Notes: generated by a model from the sequence alone, not told the origin. DNA of 64,000 bases from Aquimarina sp. U1-2 (GCF_017897595.1 NZ_JAGKIK010000007.1:172723-236722), one strand, 5' to 3'; positions 9,869 to 19,690 are shown, numbered from the stretch's first letter. Made by a program: numbers and translations.

Positions 9869-9913
9869 GGTATTACTATATATTCGCTTTACAATATCGA
9901 TTTTTCACTTTAA

Positions 9914-10429
9914 ATGATGAATGAAAAAATTCTTGAAACCGAAAGACTTCTATTAGAAAAAGCCTCGATAAACGATTCTAAATTTTTCTTTGAATTGTTG
10001 AATAGTCCAAATTGGATTGAACATATTGGTGACAGAGGAATTAAAAGTGAGACTCATGCTATTACTTATATCAAAAAGAGCTTACTTACTTCGTATAGCA
10101 GTAAAGGATACGGTCTGTATAAAGTATCGTTAAAAAACACGCAAGCACCAATAGGTATTTGTGGATTCGTAAAACGAGAGTACTTAAAAAATCCCGATAT
10201 TGGATTTGCTATTCTACCCGATTACGAAGGCAAAGGATATATGACAGAAATTGCTATAGCAACTTTAGCGTATGGAAAATCTAACTTAGGTATACATCCG
10301 ATTTACGCAATAACGACTGCCGAAAATAGTAGATCATGTATGCTTCTTACTAAAATAGGTCTTTCAGAAATTGGAAAAATTCAGCCACCGGATAGTAAGA
10401 TCAAGTTTTTATTATTCTCTAATGAGTAA
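9914..10429 (+). CDS. GNAT family N-acetyltransferase (RimJ/RimL type)
   Basis: 171 residues. Begins ILETERLLLEKASINDS and carries the PIGICGFVKREYL strand, DIGFAILPDYEGKGYMTEI (acetyl-CoA pyrophosphate loop region) and a C-terminal NSRSCMLLTKIG helix, the order found in RimJ/RimL-type acetyltransferases. Probably acetylates a protein N-terminus or a small amine. Convergent with another GNAT gene just downstream. ATG codons at 9914 and 9917 are both possible starts. Confidence 0.85.
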   Translation: MMNEKILETERLLLEKASINDSKFFFELLNSPNWIEHIGDRGIKSETHAITYIKKSLLTSYSSKGYGLYKVSLKNTQAPIGICGFVKREYLKNPDIGFAILPDYEGKGYMTEIAIATLAYGKSNLGIHPIYAITTAENSRSCMLLTKIGLSEIGKIQPPDSKIKFLLFSNE

Positions 10430-10491
10430 ACTACTTCGAAGTCTGGCGATTTTCTGTACTATTTCTTTCGTTTTGTATAACAGATAAATTC

Positions 10492-10998
10492 CTAGGATGG
10501 TCTTCTTAATCCATAAATCCACTCATCTTCATATTCACCAAATTTAAATAATGTCTTCGTAAATTTAGCTTCTAATACAAAACCTGTTTTTTCGAGTACT
10601 TTTTGAGAGGCTAAATTACTCCCGAATGATCTGGCAAATATCCTATCAACATTAGACAGGTGTTCAAATCCGTAAACTACTATTTGTTGAATAGCGCTAG
10701 AAATGATTCCGTTGCCCCAATACGGTTCTGCAAGCCAATAGCCAAGTTCTGCATTTCTACAATGGATATCGTCTTGTGGATGCAGACCTATGCCTCCACA
10801 GGCTTCATTGTTGATGACAATGGCAAAAATATAATGCGTAGATTTTTGTGTAGCGAAGGCTATAAAATTTTCTCCATCTTGTTTTGTATAAGGATATGGA
10901 AATTTATCAGATAGATTTCTGGCAATCTTGTAGTTATTGGCATATCGTACCAAATTTTTCAAATCTCCTTGTTTCCAGGGTCGGAGTATAAATTTCAT
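10492..10998 (-). CDS. GNAT family N-acetyltransferase (RimJ/RimL type)
   Basis: 168 residues: FILRPWKQGDLKNLVRYANN at the start, AELGYWLAEPYWGNGIIS as the CoA-binding region, and LASQKVLEKTGFVLEAKFTK near the end. This is the standard RimJ/RimL acetyltransferase layout. It is not a close copy of the neighbouring GNAT at 9914 and is transcribed towards it. The 5' side carries a long inverted repeat (11025-11104). Confidence 0.87.
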   Translation of the reverse strand: MKFILRPWKQGDLKNLVRYANNYKIARNLSDKFPYPYTKQDGENFIAFATQKSTHYIFAIVINNEACGGIGLHPQDDIHCRNAELGYWLAEPYWGNGIISSAIQQIVVYGFEHLSNVDRIFARSFGSNLASQKVLEKTGFVLEAKFTKTLFKFGEYEDEWIYGLRRPS

Positions 10999-11024
10999 TT
11001 TCGTCAGATTATCAAATTCATCTA

Positions 11025-11104
11025 CGTTTATTTTGAAGGTATGTTAAACCCGTATTACGTATAATAAAATCTCTTACGGCTTAAGATACCTTGAAAAACA
11101 AACG
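11025..11104. repeat. intergenic inverted repeat, about 80 bp
   Basis: The left arm (CGTTTATTTTGAAGGTATGT onwards) is matched, imperfectly, by the reverse complement of the right arm (AGCGTTTGTTTTTCAAGGTA onwards). Related sequence is found once more at 26620-26670. It sits between the minus-strand ackA stop and the GNAT gene and may act as a terminator for pta-ackA. Confidence 0.55.
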
Positions 11105-11112
11105 CTCTATAT

Positions 11113-12300
11113 TCATTTAGAAATCAAGGCATACGACTGCTGTGCGATCTCTAGTTCTTCATTTGTAGGAATGACTAACACGTTTACCCGTGAAGAAGAA
11201 GAACTGATATCCCGAATTTCTTTTGATCGGATCTTATTTTTTTCTGAGTCCATTTCAATACCCAAAAAATCCAATTCTTTACAAACTAAACTTCGTATGT
11301 GGTCAGAATTTTCTCCTATTCCGGCAGTAAACACAATAGCGTCAAGACCATTCATAACAGCCGCGTAACTACCAATAAACTTTTGGATGCGATATGCATT
11401 CATGGTTAAGGCTAATTTACAGTTGCGATCTCCTTCATTAGCTTTTGCTTCAATATCCCTTAAATCGCTGTATCCCGTAAGCCCCAGCATCCCACTATTT
11501 TTCTGCAAAATACGATATACTTCATCTACAGTATAGCCTAGGGCATTGATCATATAGAAAATAACGGCAGGATCTATATCCCCGGATCTGGTTCCCATAA
11601 TTAATCCATTCATGGGCGCAAAACCTAAAGTATGATCTATACTTTTACCGTTTTTTACCGCGGTCATACTACACCCATTACCCAAATGAATGGTTATGAT
11701 TTTGCTGTGCTCCCGATTCAAATATTGAATAGCCTTTGCCGCTACATATTTATGACTTGTCCCATGAAAACCATAGAGTCTTATATGGTGCTGGTCTAAA
11801 AATGTATTCGGAATCGCATACTTATAGGCTTTAACCGGTATGGTTTGATGAAAAGCAGTATCAAAAACAGCAATTTGCTTAGCTTCAGAAAATATAGCTT
11901 CTGCAACCAAAATACCTTGAAGATTTGCTGGATTATGTAACGGGGCAAGAGATGAAAGTTCTTCAATTTTTTGCTTCACCTCTTCGGTTATGATCACAGT
12001 ATCGGCATACGCATTTCCCCCATGAACTACTCTATGTCCCACCATCTGGATATCTGAAGCAGACGCTACAACACCTACGCGATCACTCATAATATATGCT
12101 GCTACAAGTTCCAGCCCTTGCTTATGTGTTTTAATAGCCAATGTTTTTTCAAACGCTCCTTTACCCGATGTATAGGTTATTTGTGAGTCGTTTAGCCCAA
12201 TTCGCTCGACCAGGCCAGAGCAAATAACTTGTGCCTCTGGCATTTTGAATAACTGAAACTTAATTGAAGAACTTCCAGAGTTTAATACTAGTATTTGCAT
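11113..12300 (-). CDS. ackA: acetate kinase
   Basis: 395 residues, the normal length for AckA. N-terminal ILVLNSGSSSIKFQLF phosphate-binding strand, HRVVHGG, GFHGTSHKYV, the nucleotide loop HLGNGCS and MGTRSGDIDP are all present. It makes ATP and acetate from acetyl phosphate, in the cytosol. It follows pta by 24 bases in the same direction, the classic acetate-overflow pair. Confidence 0.97.
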   Translation of the reverse strand: MQILVLNSGSSSIKFQLFKMPEAQVICSGLVERIGLNDSQITYTSGKGAFEKTLAIKTHKQGLELVAAYIMSDRVGVVASASDIQMVGHRVVHGGNAYADTVIITEEVKQKIEELSSLAPLHNPANLQGILVAEAIFSEAKQIAVFDTAFHQTIPVKAYKYAIPNTFLDQHHIRLYGFHGTSHKYVAAKAIQYLNREHSKIITIHLGNGCSMTAVKNGKSIDHTLGFAPMNGLIMGTRSGDIDPAVIFYMINALGYTVDEVYRILQKNSGMLGLTGYSDLRDIEAKANEGDRNCKLALTMNAYRIQKFIGSYAAVMNGLDAIVFTAGIGENSDHIRSLVCKELDFLGIEMDSEKNKIRSKEIRDISSSSSRVNVLVIPTNEELEIAQQSYALISK

Positions 12301-12324
12301 AACTTAACTCATCTAGATTTTAAA

Positions 12325-14418
12325 TTATAATCCCTGTGCTTGAATTGCAGTAATGATAACAGTATTGTATACATCATCTACAGTACAACCTCTACTTAGA
12401 TCATTAACCGGTTTATTGAGGCCTTGTAACATTGGCCCAATCGCCAAGGCACCTGTTTCTCGTTGAACAGCTTTATACGTATTATTTCCTGTATTCAGAT
12501 CTGGAAATATTAACACACTAGCTTGGCCTGCAACTTCAGAATCAGGAAGTTTACTTTTTCCTACCCTTAAATCGACTGCGGCATCATATTGAATAGGTCC
12601 TTCTACCTTAAGATCTGGTCGTTCGCGATTTACAATAGCAGTAGCTGCTCTTACCACCTCAACGTCGGCTCCTTTTCCTGATGCCCCCGATGAATATGAT
12701 AACATGGCTACTTTGGGTTCTATGCCAAAAGCAATGGCTGACTCTGAAGATGATATCGCAATTTCAGCCAATTCTTCTGCATTAGGATTTGGATTAATGG
12801 CACAATCACCAAATACCGAAACACGGTCTTCTAAACACATAAAAAATACAGATGATACTACCTTAACACCTGGTTTCGTTTTAATAAATTGTAATGCTGG
12901 TCTAATGGTGTGTTGTGTAGTATGTACTGCCCCAGAAACCATACCGTCTGCATGGCCTTTGTAGATCATCATAGTTCCAAAATATGAAACATCTGCCATC
13001 ATATCCCGAGCCATGTCCATATTTACATTTTTGTGTTTACGTAATTCGTAAAATGTTTCTACATAATCCTCATAGTGAGGTGACGTTGTTGGAGAAACAA
13101 TATGCACTTTGTTAAAATCAATAGAAATATCAAGTTGTGTGGCTTTATTTTTTATCTTTTTCTCATCTCCGATTAACGTGATATCCACCACATCTGATAC
13201 GAGAAGTCTAGAAGTTGCCCAAAGAATTCTCTCATCAGAACCTTCTGGCAATACAATATGTTTTTTATGCTGAAGTGCTCTTCGAAGCAAATTATACTGA
13301 AACATTCGTGGCGTTAATCCATCTGATTTGAACGTTACCAAACGATTAGCCAGATCATCTTCGTTCACGTATTTGGCAAAAGTGCTGATCGAAGTAGTAA
13401 TCTTTGGTAAATTATCCAAATAGATTTTGGATTTGATTGCTCCTATTTGGTTGGTAATGGCAAAGGTGCCACTAGCTACAGATATAATCGGAAATGAAAG
13501 AGAAACCCCTTCAATAAGTTCAAGAATAGGTTTTTCTGGAATGATGCCACCCGTAAGAATCATTCCCGAGATTTTGGGATAATTGTCTGATATGTTAGCT
13601 TGTAATACCCCTAAAATAATATCAGCTCTATCCCCTGGAGTGATGACAAGACTGTTTTCCTTAAGATGAGTAAGATAGTTACGCAATTGCATGGCTCCCA
13701 CTCCAAAACTACCCGCTTGATTATTGATATATTCTTTTCCAAAGAGTATCGTTCCATTCAACTCCTTCACAATTTCTTTGACTGTTGGGTTGATTAACGA
13801 ATCTAATTTTGGTATTATAATTTGATCGACATGATCTTCAAATGTTTGTTGAAATAAGCGCGCTAACTCTTTTTCGTTTCCTGGTATCACTTTATTAGCA
13901 AATACAGCCAGCACCTCGACGTCTTTACTAAGAAATGTATCATACGCAAGCTTTATATTACCAACAATATCTTCATTTTTTTTATCAATCCCACTCGCGA
14001 TCAAAATTGCCGGAATGCCCAGATTTTTTGCAATAATTACGTTGATATCAAATTCTATAATACTACCTTCATCAGAAAAATCTGTTCCTTCTACCAGGAT
14101 GAAATCGAATTTCTCTTCAAGTCTCTTGAACTTACGTATAATTTCATCAATAATCTCACCTGATTTTCCTTCGTTGTATTTTTGAAGTATTTCACTTCTG
14201 GTAAAAGCATATGCATTTTTAAAATTAATATCCAATTCGAAAAAAGAGATCACGGTATTAATATGATTATCGACTTCTCCTTCGCTGGGATCGTCAATAA
14301 TAGGTCTAAAGTACCCTACTTTGGCAATTTTGCCAAGCAGCATTCGCATCATTCCTAAAACTACAATAGACTTTCCACTATTAGGTTCAATAGTTGCAAT
14401 ATAAACAGCTTTACTCAT
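12325..14418 (-). CDS. pta: phosphate acetyltransferase, long form
   Basis: 697 residues. N-terminal P-loop-like AAA_26/dethiobiotin-synthase-like domain (EPNSGKSIVVLGM), a central DRTGG-type domain (around GDRADIILGVL), and a C-terminal PTA/PTB catalytic domain from about 375 (RRALQHKKHIVLPEGSDER, SYSSGASGKGADVE, PDLNTGNNTYKAVQR). It converts acetyl-CoA and phosphate to acetyl phosphate. First gene of the pta-ackA operon; a TATCTTTG promoter box lies 17 bases before the start. Confidence 0.96.
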   Translation of the reverse strand: MSKAVYIATIEPNSGKSIVVLGMMRMLLGKIAKVGYFRPIIDDPSEGEVDNHINTVISFFELDINFKNAYAFTRSEILQKYNEGKSGEIIDEIIRKFKRLEEKFDFILVEGTDFSDEGSIIEFDINVIIAKNLGIPAILIASGIDKKNEDIVGNIKLAYDTFLSKDVEVLAVFANKVIPGNEKELARLFQQTFEDHVDQIIIPKLDSLINPTVKEIVKELNGTILFGKEYINNQAGSFGVGAMQLRNYLTHLKENSLVITPGDRADIILGVLQANISDNYPKISGMILTGGIIPEKPILELIEGVSLSFPIISVASGTFAITNQIGAIKSKIYLDNLPKITTSISTFAKYVNEDDLANRLVTFKSDGLTPRMFQYNLLRRALQHKKHIVLPEGSDERILWATSRLLVSDVVDITLIGDEKKIKNKATQLDISIDFNKVHIVSPTTSPHYEDYVETFYELRKHKNVNMDMARDMMADVSYFGTMMIYKGHADGMVSGAVHTTQHTIRPALQFIKTKPGVKVVSSVFFMCLEDRVSVFGDCAINPNPNAEELAEIAISSSESAIAFGIEPKVAMLSYSSGASGKGADVEVVRAATAIVNRERPDLKVEGPIQYDAAVDLRVGKSKLPDSEVAGQASVLIFPDLNTGNNTYKAVQRETGALAIGPMLQGLNKPVNDLSRGCTVDDVYNTVIITAIQAQGL

Positions 14419-14434
14419 TTAAATCGGTTTATGG

Positions 14435-14442
14435 CAAAGATA
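14435..14442 (-). promoter_or_regulatory. TAnnTTTG -7 box for pta-ackA
   Basis: Minus-strand TATCTTTG, an exact match to the flavobacterial -7 consensus, 17 bases before the pta start codon. A TTG 23 bases further upstream could serve as the -33 element. Confidence 0.5.
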
Positions 14443-14544
14443 CACCAATACGCAATGGCACACGACAAACAGCTAAAAATTCATTACTTTTTTTTATATT
14501 CTGAAATAAGGTCACTAACCGAAATCATCTAGTACCAAATTGAC

Positions 14545-15774
14545 CTATTCGTCTAATAATTGCCCAACGAATTGCTCAAATTCAGTTTTAAATTTCTTAT
14601 AGGGCGTCCCGGTCGCCGGACCATTAAATCCAGTATGTATTTTGCGAACTTTTCCTTTCTTATCCAGAAAAATGGTAGTAGGATATGACAAAACGTGATT
14701 TAACATAGGAAGTTTCTCCTGTGCTTTTTGTTTATCTGAAGTTCCATATTGAGCCAATAGAATGGGGTACTCTACTTTCAATTTCTCTTGTAATCGTTTT
14801 ATGGACTGAAAAGCTTTATCTGAAGTTTTTGCATATTCGAATGCCAGCGCCACAAATTTGATATCTTTTCCTTTATTCTGATTGTAAAAGTCAACGTAAT
14901 ATTTGGTTTCATCCATACAATTAGGACACCATGTTCCCATAATTTGAATGATGACTACATTATTTTTAAACTGGTCATCTTCTAATGAAATCATGTTGCC
15001 GTTAGTATCAGGAAAACTAAACGATAAGGTATCATAACCTTCTTTCAAAAATGTTAACGAATCTTCTTTAGGAAGCTCAAAGTCTTCATTTCGTTTAGCG
15101 GTAAAAGAGGTTTTCGAATGATTACCAGAATAAAAATAGCCTTCAATTTTGTTTTCAGTAACATTCGCTTCAAATAAAAATGCGTGGGCTCCATCAAAAG
15201 TGGATAATTGTAAACGGTTTCCATTAAGTACACCTTCCAAATAGCGATAATCACCTGTGGTTGTTCTAAAAGTACCTGTAACTATATTTCCATTTTGTTT
15301 AAAAATACCTTTGGCATTATAACGTTCTTTAGTAGTATCTTCTTTAAAGACGGTCTCCCACGCCCCAGTAATGTTATGTAATGGCTTTTCAGAAATTTTA
15401 AATCGATCCTGTTGCCCATATTGTGCTTTAAAGGGCACTACTCTATTCAGACTTTGATTGATAAAGTTACCCAATATAAGGGTAGAGTCGATAAACTTTC
15501 CCTCAATATAGCCTTCGAACACAGGAAACTTAATTTGGATACTATCCTTATGGGGTATTACTTTATCTACTTCAATACTCTCTTCTGCATTAAATATAGT
15601 TAAACTTTGATCATCCATAACCTCGAATAAAAAGGGTAACTCTTTATGATCCTGAACCTCTAATACTCCTCTCCAGGGACCGCTTTTAAAGTCAAAAGAC
15701 AATTGTTGTTTATCCTTTTTACAGGCTACGCAGCATATTACTATTACTAAGAAATATAGTTTTTTATGATTCAT
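14545..15774 (-). CDS. TlpA-type thioredoxin-like lipoprotein
   Basis: 409 residues. Lipoprotein signal (FLVIVICCVAC, cysteine 18). Residues about 30-230 form a beta-rich region seen in Bacteroidota TlpA proteins. The C-terminal thioredoxin fold follows, with WCPNC (C283, C286) and a cis-Pro segment (LSYPTTIFLDKKGKV). It likely acts as a periplasmic, membrane-tethered thiol-disulfide reductase. It is transcribed alone; an intrinsic terminator of the upstream gene sits between the two. Confidence 0.88.
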   Translation of the reverse strand: MNHKKLYFLVIVICCVACKKDKQQLSFDFKSGPWRGVLEVQDHKELPFLFEVMDDQSLTIFNAEESIEVDKVIPHKDSIQIKFPVFEGYIEGKFIDSTLILGNFINQSLNRVVPFKAQYGQQDRFKISEKPLHNITGAWETVFKEDTTKERYNAKGIFKQNGNIVTGTFRTTTGDYRYLEGVLNGNRLQLSTFDGAHAFLFEANVTENKIEGYFYSGNHSKTSFTAKRNEDFELPKEDSLTFLKEGYDTLSFSFPDTNGNMISLEDDQFKNNVVIIQIMGTWCPNCMDETKYYVDFYNQNKGKDIKFVALAFEYAKTSDKAFQSIKRLQEKLKVEYPILLAQYGTSDKQKAQEKLPMLNHVLSYPTTIFLDKKGKVRKIHTGFNGPATGTPYKKFKTEFEQFVGQLLDE

Positions 15775-15793
15775 AAATTAGGTGGTTGTCTAT

Positions 15794-15826
15794 AAAAAAC
15801 TGCCGGTAACATGTTATGTAACGGCA
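15794..15826 (-). terminator. intrinsic terminator upstream of the TlpA gene
   Basis: On the minus strand the stem CTGCCGTTACAT/ATGTTACCGGCAG (one bulge) is followed by TTTTTT at 15799-15794. It would end a transcript from the 16026-16388 gene and insulate the TlpA gene. Confidence 0.6.
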
Positions 15827-16025
15827 GCCACGAATTAATTTCTGTTATTCAAATTTCTGAATATATGTTTTTAAATTTACTAATGTGATTAAAGTCAACC
15901 CAATCCCGAAAAAAGGTCAATTCAGTATCACATAAATTTCACTTTCAAAAAGTTTAGATAAAAAGCCGAATCGAATGTAGCCCTAATAAAAACTATGATA
16001 ACTAAGCGAACATTTAAATTAAAAA

Positions 16026-16388
16026 TTATTGCTTCTTTTTATGGGTCTTGGTTTTATCATTTTTTTTACCATCGTCTTCTTTTTCAATAAGAATCGCGGG
16101 GGCTCCCTTCTCTGATTTTTGACGAATTATAACATCCTTACTTTTGTCATATCCTTCAGGAAACACAGGTTTGCCATTAGCATCAATAAAAGGTGCTGTC
16201 TCTTCGTCGTAAATAACTAATTCTTCAATATTCGAGGCATTAACTTCATTTTTCTTAAGTTTCTCGATAGTTACATTTTTTTCTTTTTCAGTATGCATAC
16301 TTTTTTCTTTTTGCTGTTGAGCAAAAGTAAATGAGCATAGTAATAAAAAAGTAATGAAACAATACGTACTTCGTTTATAATCTTTCAT
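16026..16388 (-). CDS. small basic secreted protein, unknown
   Basis: 120 residues with a signal peptide (residues about 8-23, CFITFLLLCSFTFAQ). The mature protein is charged, with a Lys/Asp-rich tail (EKEDDGKKNDKTKTHKKKQ). The central segment FIDANGKPVFPEGYDKSKDV is the only part that looks folded. No known domain recognised. Its start is preceded by a leader-like repeat (16401-16487) that recurs at 31.4 and 53.3 kb. Confidence 0.6.
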   Translation of the reverse strand: MKDYKRSTYCFITFLLLCSFTFAQQQKEKSMHTEKEKNVTIEKLKKNEVNASNIEELVIYDEETAPFIDANGKPVFPEGYDKSKDVIIRQKSEKGAPAILIEKEDDGKKNDKTKTHKKKQ

Positions 16389-16400
16389 CTCTCTATATTT

Positions 16401-16487
16401 TTTGTTTTTTAATTGTCAAATGGAATCGCCATCTCATCCTATCGGTGGGTATCATCCTTTTTGTTATGACTTATTTCATAATCATTT
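16401..16487 (-). repeat. dispersed leader-like repeat A, copy 1
   Basis: On the minus strand it reads GATACCCACCGATAGGATGA then GATGGCGATTCCAT and ends just before the ATG of the 16388 gene. A nearly identical copy is at 53330-53415 (plus strand) and a weaker one at 31441-31500 (minus strand). Confidence 0.65.
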
Positions 16488-16551
16488 GAATTTAAATTCA
16501 AAAATACCAATATCCATAATTTAACTTAAACGGTTTGCGTCGAGCTAAATA

Positions 16552-16650
16552 CTGAAACGAGTTCAGCACAGGCTTGTTTCAGCTTCTCATCTCAATGTAC
16601 TGAAAATAAACGTAATGAGATCCTGAAATGAATTCAGGATGATTTCTCAG
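16552..16650. repeat. dispersed palindromic repeat C, copy 1
   Basis: Two hairpins in a row: CTGAAAC...GTTTCAG at about 16552-16583 and ATCCTGAA-ATGA-ATTCAGGAT at 16620-16640. The first half is identical over about 30 bases to the copy at 63661. REP-like intergenic element. Confidence 0.65.
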
Positions 16651-16797
16651 TTAAATTTTAGGTATACTAACGGATAATCAATTTCAAAAATACAAAAAAT
16701 AAACTACTGTAAATCGCAAATCTATATATTTAGTAACTTATGTTTAATCAAATCAGTAGAACATCTTTTATTCATGAGAAGATAAAGTCTTTCTTGT

Positions 16798-16827
16798 TTG
16801 CCACCTTTAGTCAATATAGTATCTTTA
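16798..16827 (+). promoter_or_regulatory. promoter of pheT
   Basis: TTG at 16798-16800, a 19-base spacer, then TATCTTTA at 16820-16827: one mismatch from the flavobacterial -33 TTG / -7 TAnnTTTG promoter. The start codon of pheT is 26 bases further on. Confidence 0.55.
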
Positions 16828-16852
16828 CAAATTAAATTTACAAAAATCATCA

Positions 16853-19279
16853 ATGAAAATTTCATACAACTGGTTAAAGCAGTTTATTAACCTGGATTGG
16901 GATGCAGAAAAAACCGGTAATTTACTAACAGATCTTGGGCTAGAGATTGAAGGTATAGAGAGCTATCGAAGTGTTAAAGGTGGACTGGAAGGTGTTGTTG
17001 TTGGGCAGGTTGTAAACTGCGAAAAACATCCTAATGCCGATAAATTAAAAATCACCCGAGTAGATCTGGGCGCTGGTGAACCGGTACAGATTGTATGTGG
17101 CGCACCCAATGTTGCTGCCGGACAAAAAGTACCTGTTGCCACCATTGGTACAGTATTATATGATGCAGATGGAGCAGAATGGACTATAAAGAAAGGTAAG
17201 ATTCGTGGAGAAGAAAGTCATGGGATGATTTGTGCCGAAGATGAACTGGGTCTTGGAAAAAGTCATGACGGAATTATGGTGCTGGATGCGAACATACCGG
17301 TAGGGACTAAAGCTTCAGAAATCTTTGATATTGAAAACGATCAAGTCTTTGAAATTGGTCTTACTCCAAATCGCGCAGACGCTATGAGCCATTGGGGTAC
17401 AGCCAGGGATCTTAAAGCTGGTCTTCGTCAAAAAGATATCAATGTAGAGCTCATTACTCCTTCTGTAAGCAATTTCAGAGTCGAAAACAGGTTGAATAAG
17501 ATTAAGGTAGATGTAATGAATACCGATCTTGCTCCCAGATATTGTGGAGTTACTATTTCTGATATTCAGGTCAAAGAATCTCCAACATGGCTGCAACATA
17601 GACTTCAATCTATTGGGCTTACTCCAAAAAATAATGTTGTGGATATTACGAACTATGTACTACATGAATTAGGTCAACCTCTTCATGCCTTCGATACGCA
17701 TTATATTGAAGGTAATCAAATCGAAGTAAAAACCTTGAGTTCTGGCATAAAGTTCACCACATTAGATGGTATCGAACGAGAATTACACGAAGAAGACCTT
17801 ATGATTTGCGATGTTGAGAAGCCACTATGTATTGCCGGGGTTTTTGGAGGTGTTACTTCTGGAGTTACAGAACGTACAACTTCTATTTTCTTAGAAAGTG
17901 CCTATTTTGATCCGGTAACGATTCGAAAAACTGCTAAAAGACACGGATTAAATACAGATGCTTCATTTAGATTTGAACGTGGCATAGATCCAAATATCAC
18001 CGAATATGCTTTAAAAAGAGCCGCTCTTCTTGTTCAAGAATTAGCTGGAGGTCATATCTCTAGTGAGATCATAGACCTATACCCAAAAAAAATAGAAGAT
18101 TTTCAAGTATTCTTATCCTTTGAAAACACCACTAAGTTAATAGGCGAAGAAATTCCGAAGGACACCATTAAAAGCATTCTATCCTCACTTGATATTAAAT
18201 TGAATAGTGTTACCGAAAGTGGCCTGGGGTTAACCATTCCAGCGTATAGAAATGATGTACGACGTGAAGCAGATGTTATCGAAGAAATTCTAAGGATATA
18301 TGGATATAATACTATTGGATTTACTCAGAAATTAAATGCTTCGATTGCTAATGTAGATAAATTCTCTGATCACCATGTTCAAAACACAATTTCAAACCAA
18401 CTGGTAGGACAAGGGTTTCATGAAATGTTGGCCAATTCGCTAACCTCTCCAGAATATGGGGCGTTGAGCAAACAAATCCAACCTGAAAACAATGTAGAAA
18501 TGTTGAATCCATTAAGTAACGATTTGGCAGTTATGAGGCGCTCTTTGTTGTTTTCAGGCTTAGAGGCCGTTTCGTATAACATAAACCGAAAAAGACCGAA
18601 TCTTAAATTCTTTGAGTTTGGAAAAACCTATCATCATTTTAATGAAAGCCACATTGAGAATAAACACCTAAGTATACTTATTACTGGTAATGAAAATGCT
18701 GAAAGTTGGAAAAATAAGCAACAACCCAGTGATTTCTTCTACTTAAAAGGGATAGTATCTTCGGTTTTGAACAGACTAGGTTTGGAAAAACTTAAAACCG
18801 CGCCTATCAAAAATGATCTTTTTTCTGAAGGAGTATCTTTAAGTTTAGGAAAAGCTAAACTTGTGGATTTTGGTGTAGTAAAAAAATCTGTGCTTACACA
18901 TTTTTCGATTTCACAAGACGTGTTTTATGCTGATTTTAATTGGGATACTGTTTTGCAGTATGCAAAATATAATACTATTAAATACAGGGACATCCCCAAG
19001 TTTCCTGAAGTTCGTCGTGACTTTGCGCTGCTATTAGATGAGCATATAAAATTTGAAGACATTCATAGTATTGCAAAGCAAACCGAAAAACAGCTTTTGA
19101 AAGCTATACATCTTTTTGATGTCTATCAGGGCAAAAACCTCCCTAAAGGGAAAAAATCGTATGCTGTAAGCTTTACGTTACAAGATGAAAAGAAAACACT
19201 TACTGATAAACAAATTGATAAAGTCATGAATAAACTGCAACATAATTTTGAAAGTAAATTAGGTGCAGAATTAAGATAA
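16853..19279 (+). CDS. pheT: phenylalanyl-tRNA synthetase beta subunit
   Basis: 808 residues, full length. Starts with MKISYNWLKQFI; an EMAP/tRNA-binding domain (about 40-150, KHPNADKLKITRVDLG, GAPNVAAGQKVPVATIG), a B3/B4 editing region (about 215-390), a B5 domain (about 405-475, YRNDVRREADVIEEILRIYG) and a C-terminal FDX-ACB anticodon-binding domain (FPEVRRDFALLLDEHIKFED). It pairs with PheS, which is not in this window. Followed by a 411-base non-coding gap. Confidence 0.97.
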   Translation: MKISYNWLKQFINLDWDAEKTGNLLTDLGLEIEGIESYRSVKGGLEGVVVGQVVNCEKHPNADKLKITRVDLGAGEPVQIVCGAPNVAAGQKVPVATIGTVLYDADGAEWTIKKGKIRGEESHGMICAEDELGLGKSHDGIMVLDANIPVGTKASEIFDIENDQVFEIGLTPNRADAMSHWGTARDLKAGLRQKDINVELITPSVSNFRVENRLNKIKVDVMNTDLAPRYCGVTISDIQVKESPTWLQHRLQSIGLTPKNNVVDITNYVLHELGQPLHAFDTHYIEGNQIEVKTLSSGIKFTTLDGIERELHEEDLMICDVEKPLCIAGVFGGVTSGVTERTTSIFLESAYFDPVTIRKTAKRHGLNTDASFRFERGIDPNITEYALKRAALLVQELAGGHISSEIIDLYPKKIEDFQVFLSFENTTKLIGEEIPKDTIKSILSSLDIKLNSVTESGLGLTIPAYRNDVRREADVIEEILRIYGYNTIGFTQKLNASIANVDKFSDHHVQNTISNQLVGQGFHEMLANSLTSPEYGALSKQIQPENNVEMLNPLSNDLAVMRRSLLFSGLEAVSYNINRKRPNLKFFEFGKTYHHFNESHIENKHLSILITGNENAESWKNKQQPSDFFYLKGIVSSVLNRLGLEKLKTAPIKNDLFSEGVSLSLGKAKLVDFGVVKKSVLTHFSISQDVFYADFNWDTVLQYAKYNTIKYRDIPKFPEVRRDFALLLDEHIKFEDIHSIAKQTEKQLLKAIHLFDVYQGKNLPKGKKSYAVSFTLQDEKKTLTDKQIDKVMNKLQHNFESKLGAELR

Positions 19280-19690
19280 GATGTTCACAGAAAAATATCC
19301 TATTGCTCACTTTACATCCCTTAAAAAGTTAATGTAATTGATGCCTTGATACTAGTTTCATCAAAGCTACTGTACTAAAAATGCACATTGGCAAGTAGTA
19401 TTGATCAAATAGTAGATTTTGATCCGTTTGGTATATTCACTTGAGTTTGCTTCTATTATAGACTGTCAAAAAACTGTTAATTCGAATACTTTAACGAATG
19501 AAAAGTATATCGAGAATAGGTTTTTGATTCCAAAATGCTTGTTTTCGATACAAAATTCTTATTAGAATTTCAATCAAACTGATGCATTTTGGATTTATCG
19601 AACTTAGGTTAGTAGTTCAAAACTAGAGCACAAAAAAACCGAAAGTGTACATACTTCCGGTTTTTATGTATGATTATTTGCGAAAATCTA
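19280..19690. other. gap between pheT and the TPR gene
   Basis: No ORF worth calling. It holds a degenerate inverted repeat (about 19510-19602, TTCCAAAATGC matched by GCATTTTGGA) and, at its right end, the intrinsic terminator of the convergent TPR/gyrA operon. Confidence 0.5.
19631..19667 (-). terminator. intrinsic terminator of the gyrA-TPR operon
   Basis: Stem AAACCGAAAGT/ACTTCCGGTTT with one mismatch and a GTACAT loop. On the minus strand it is followed by a T run, about 25 bases after the TPR gene stop. Confidence 0.7.
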
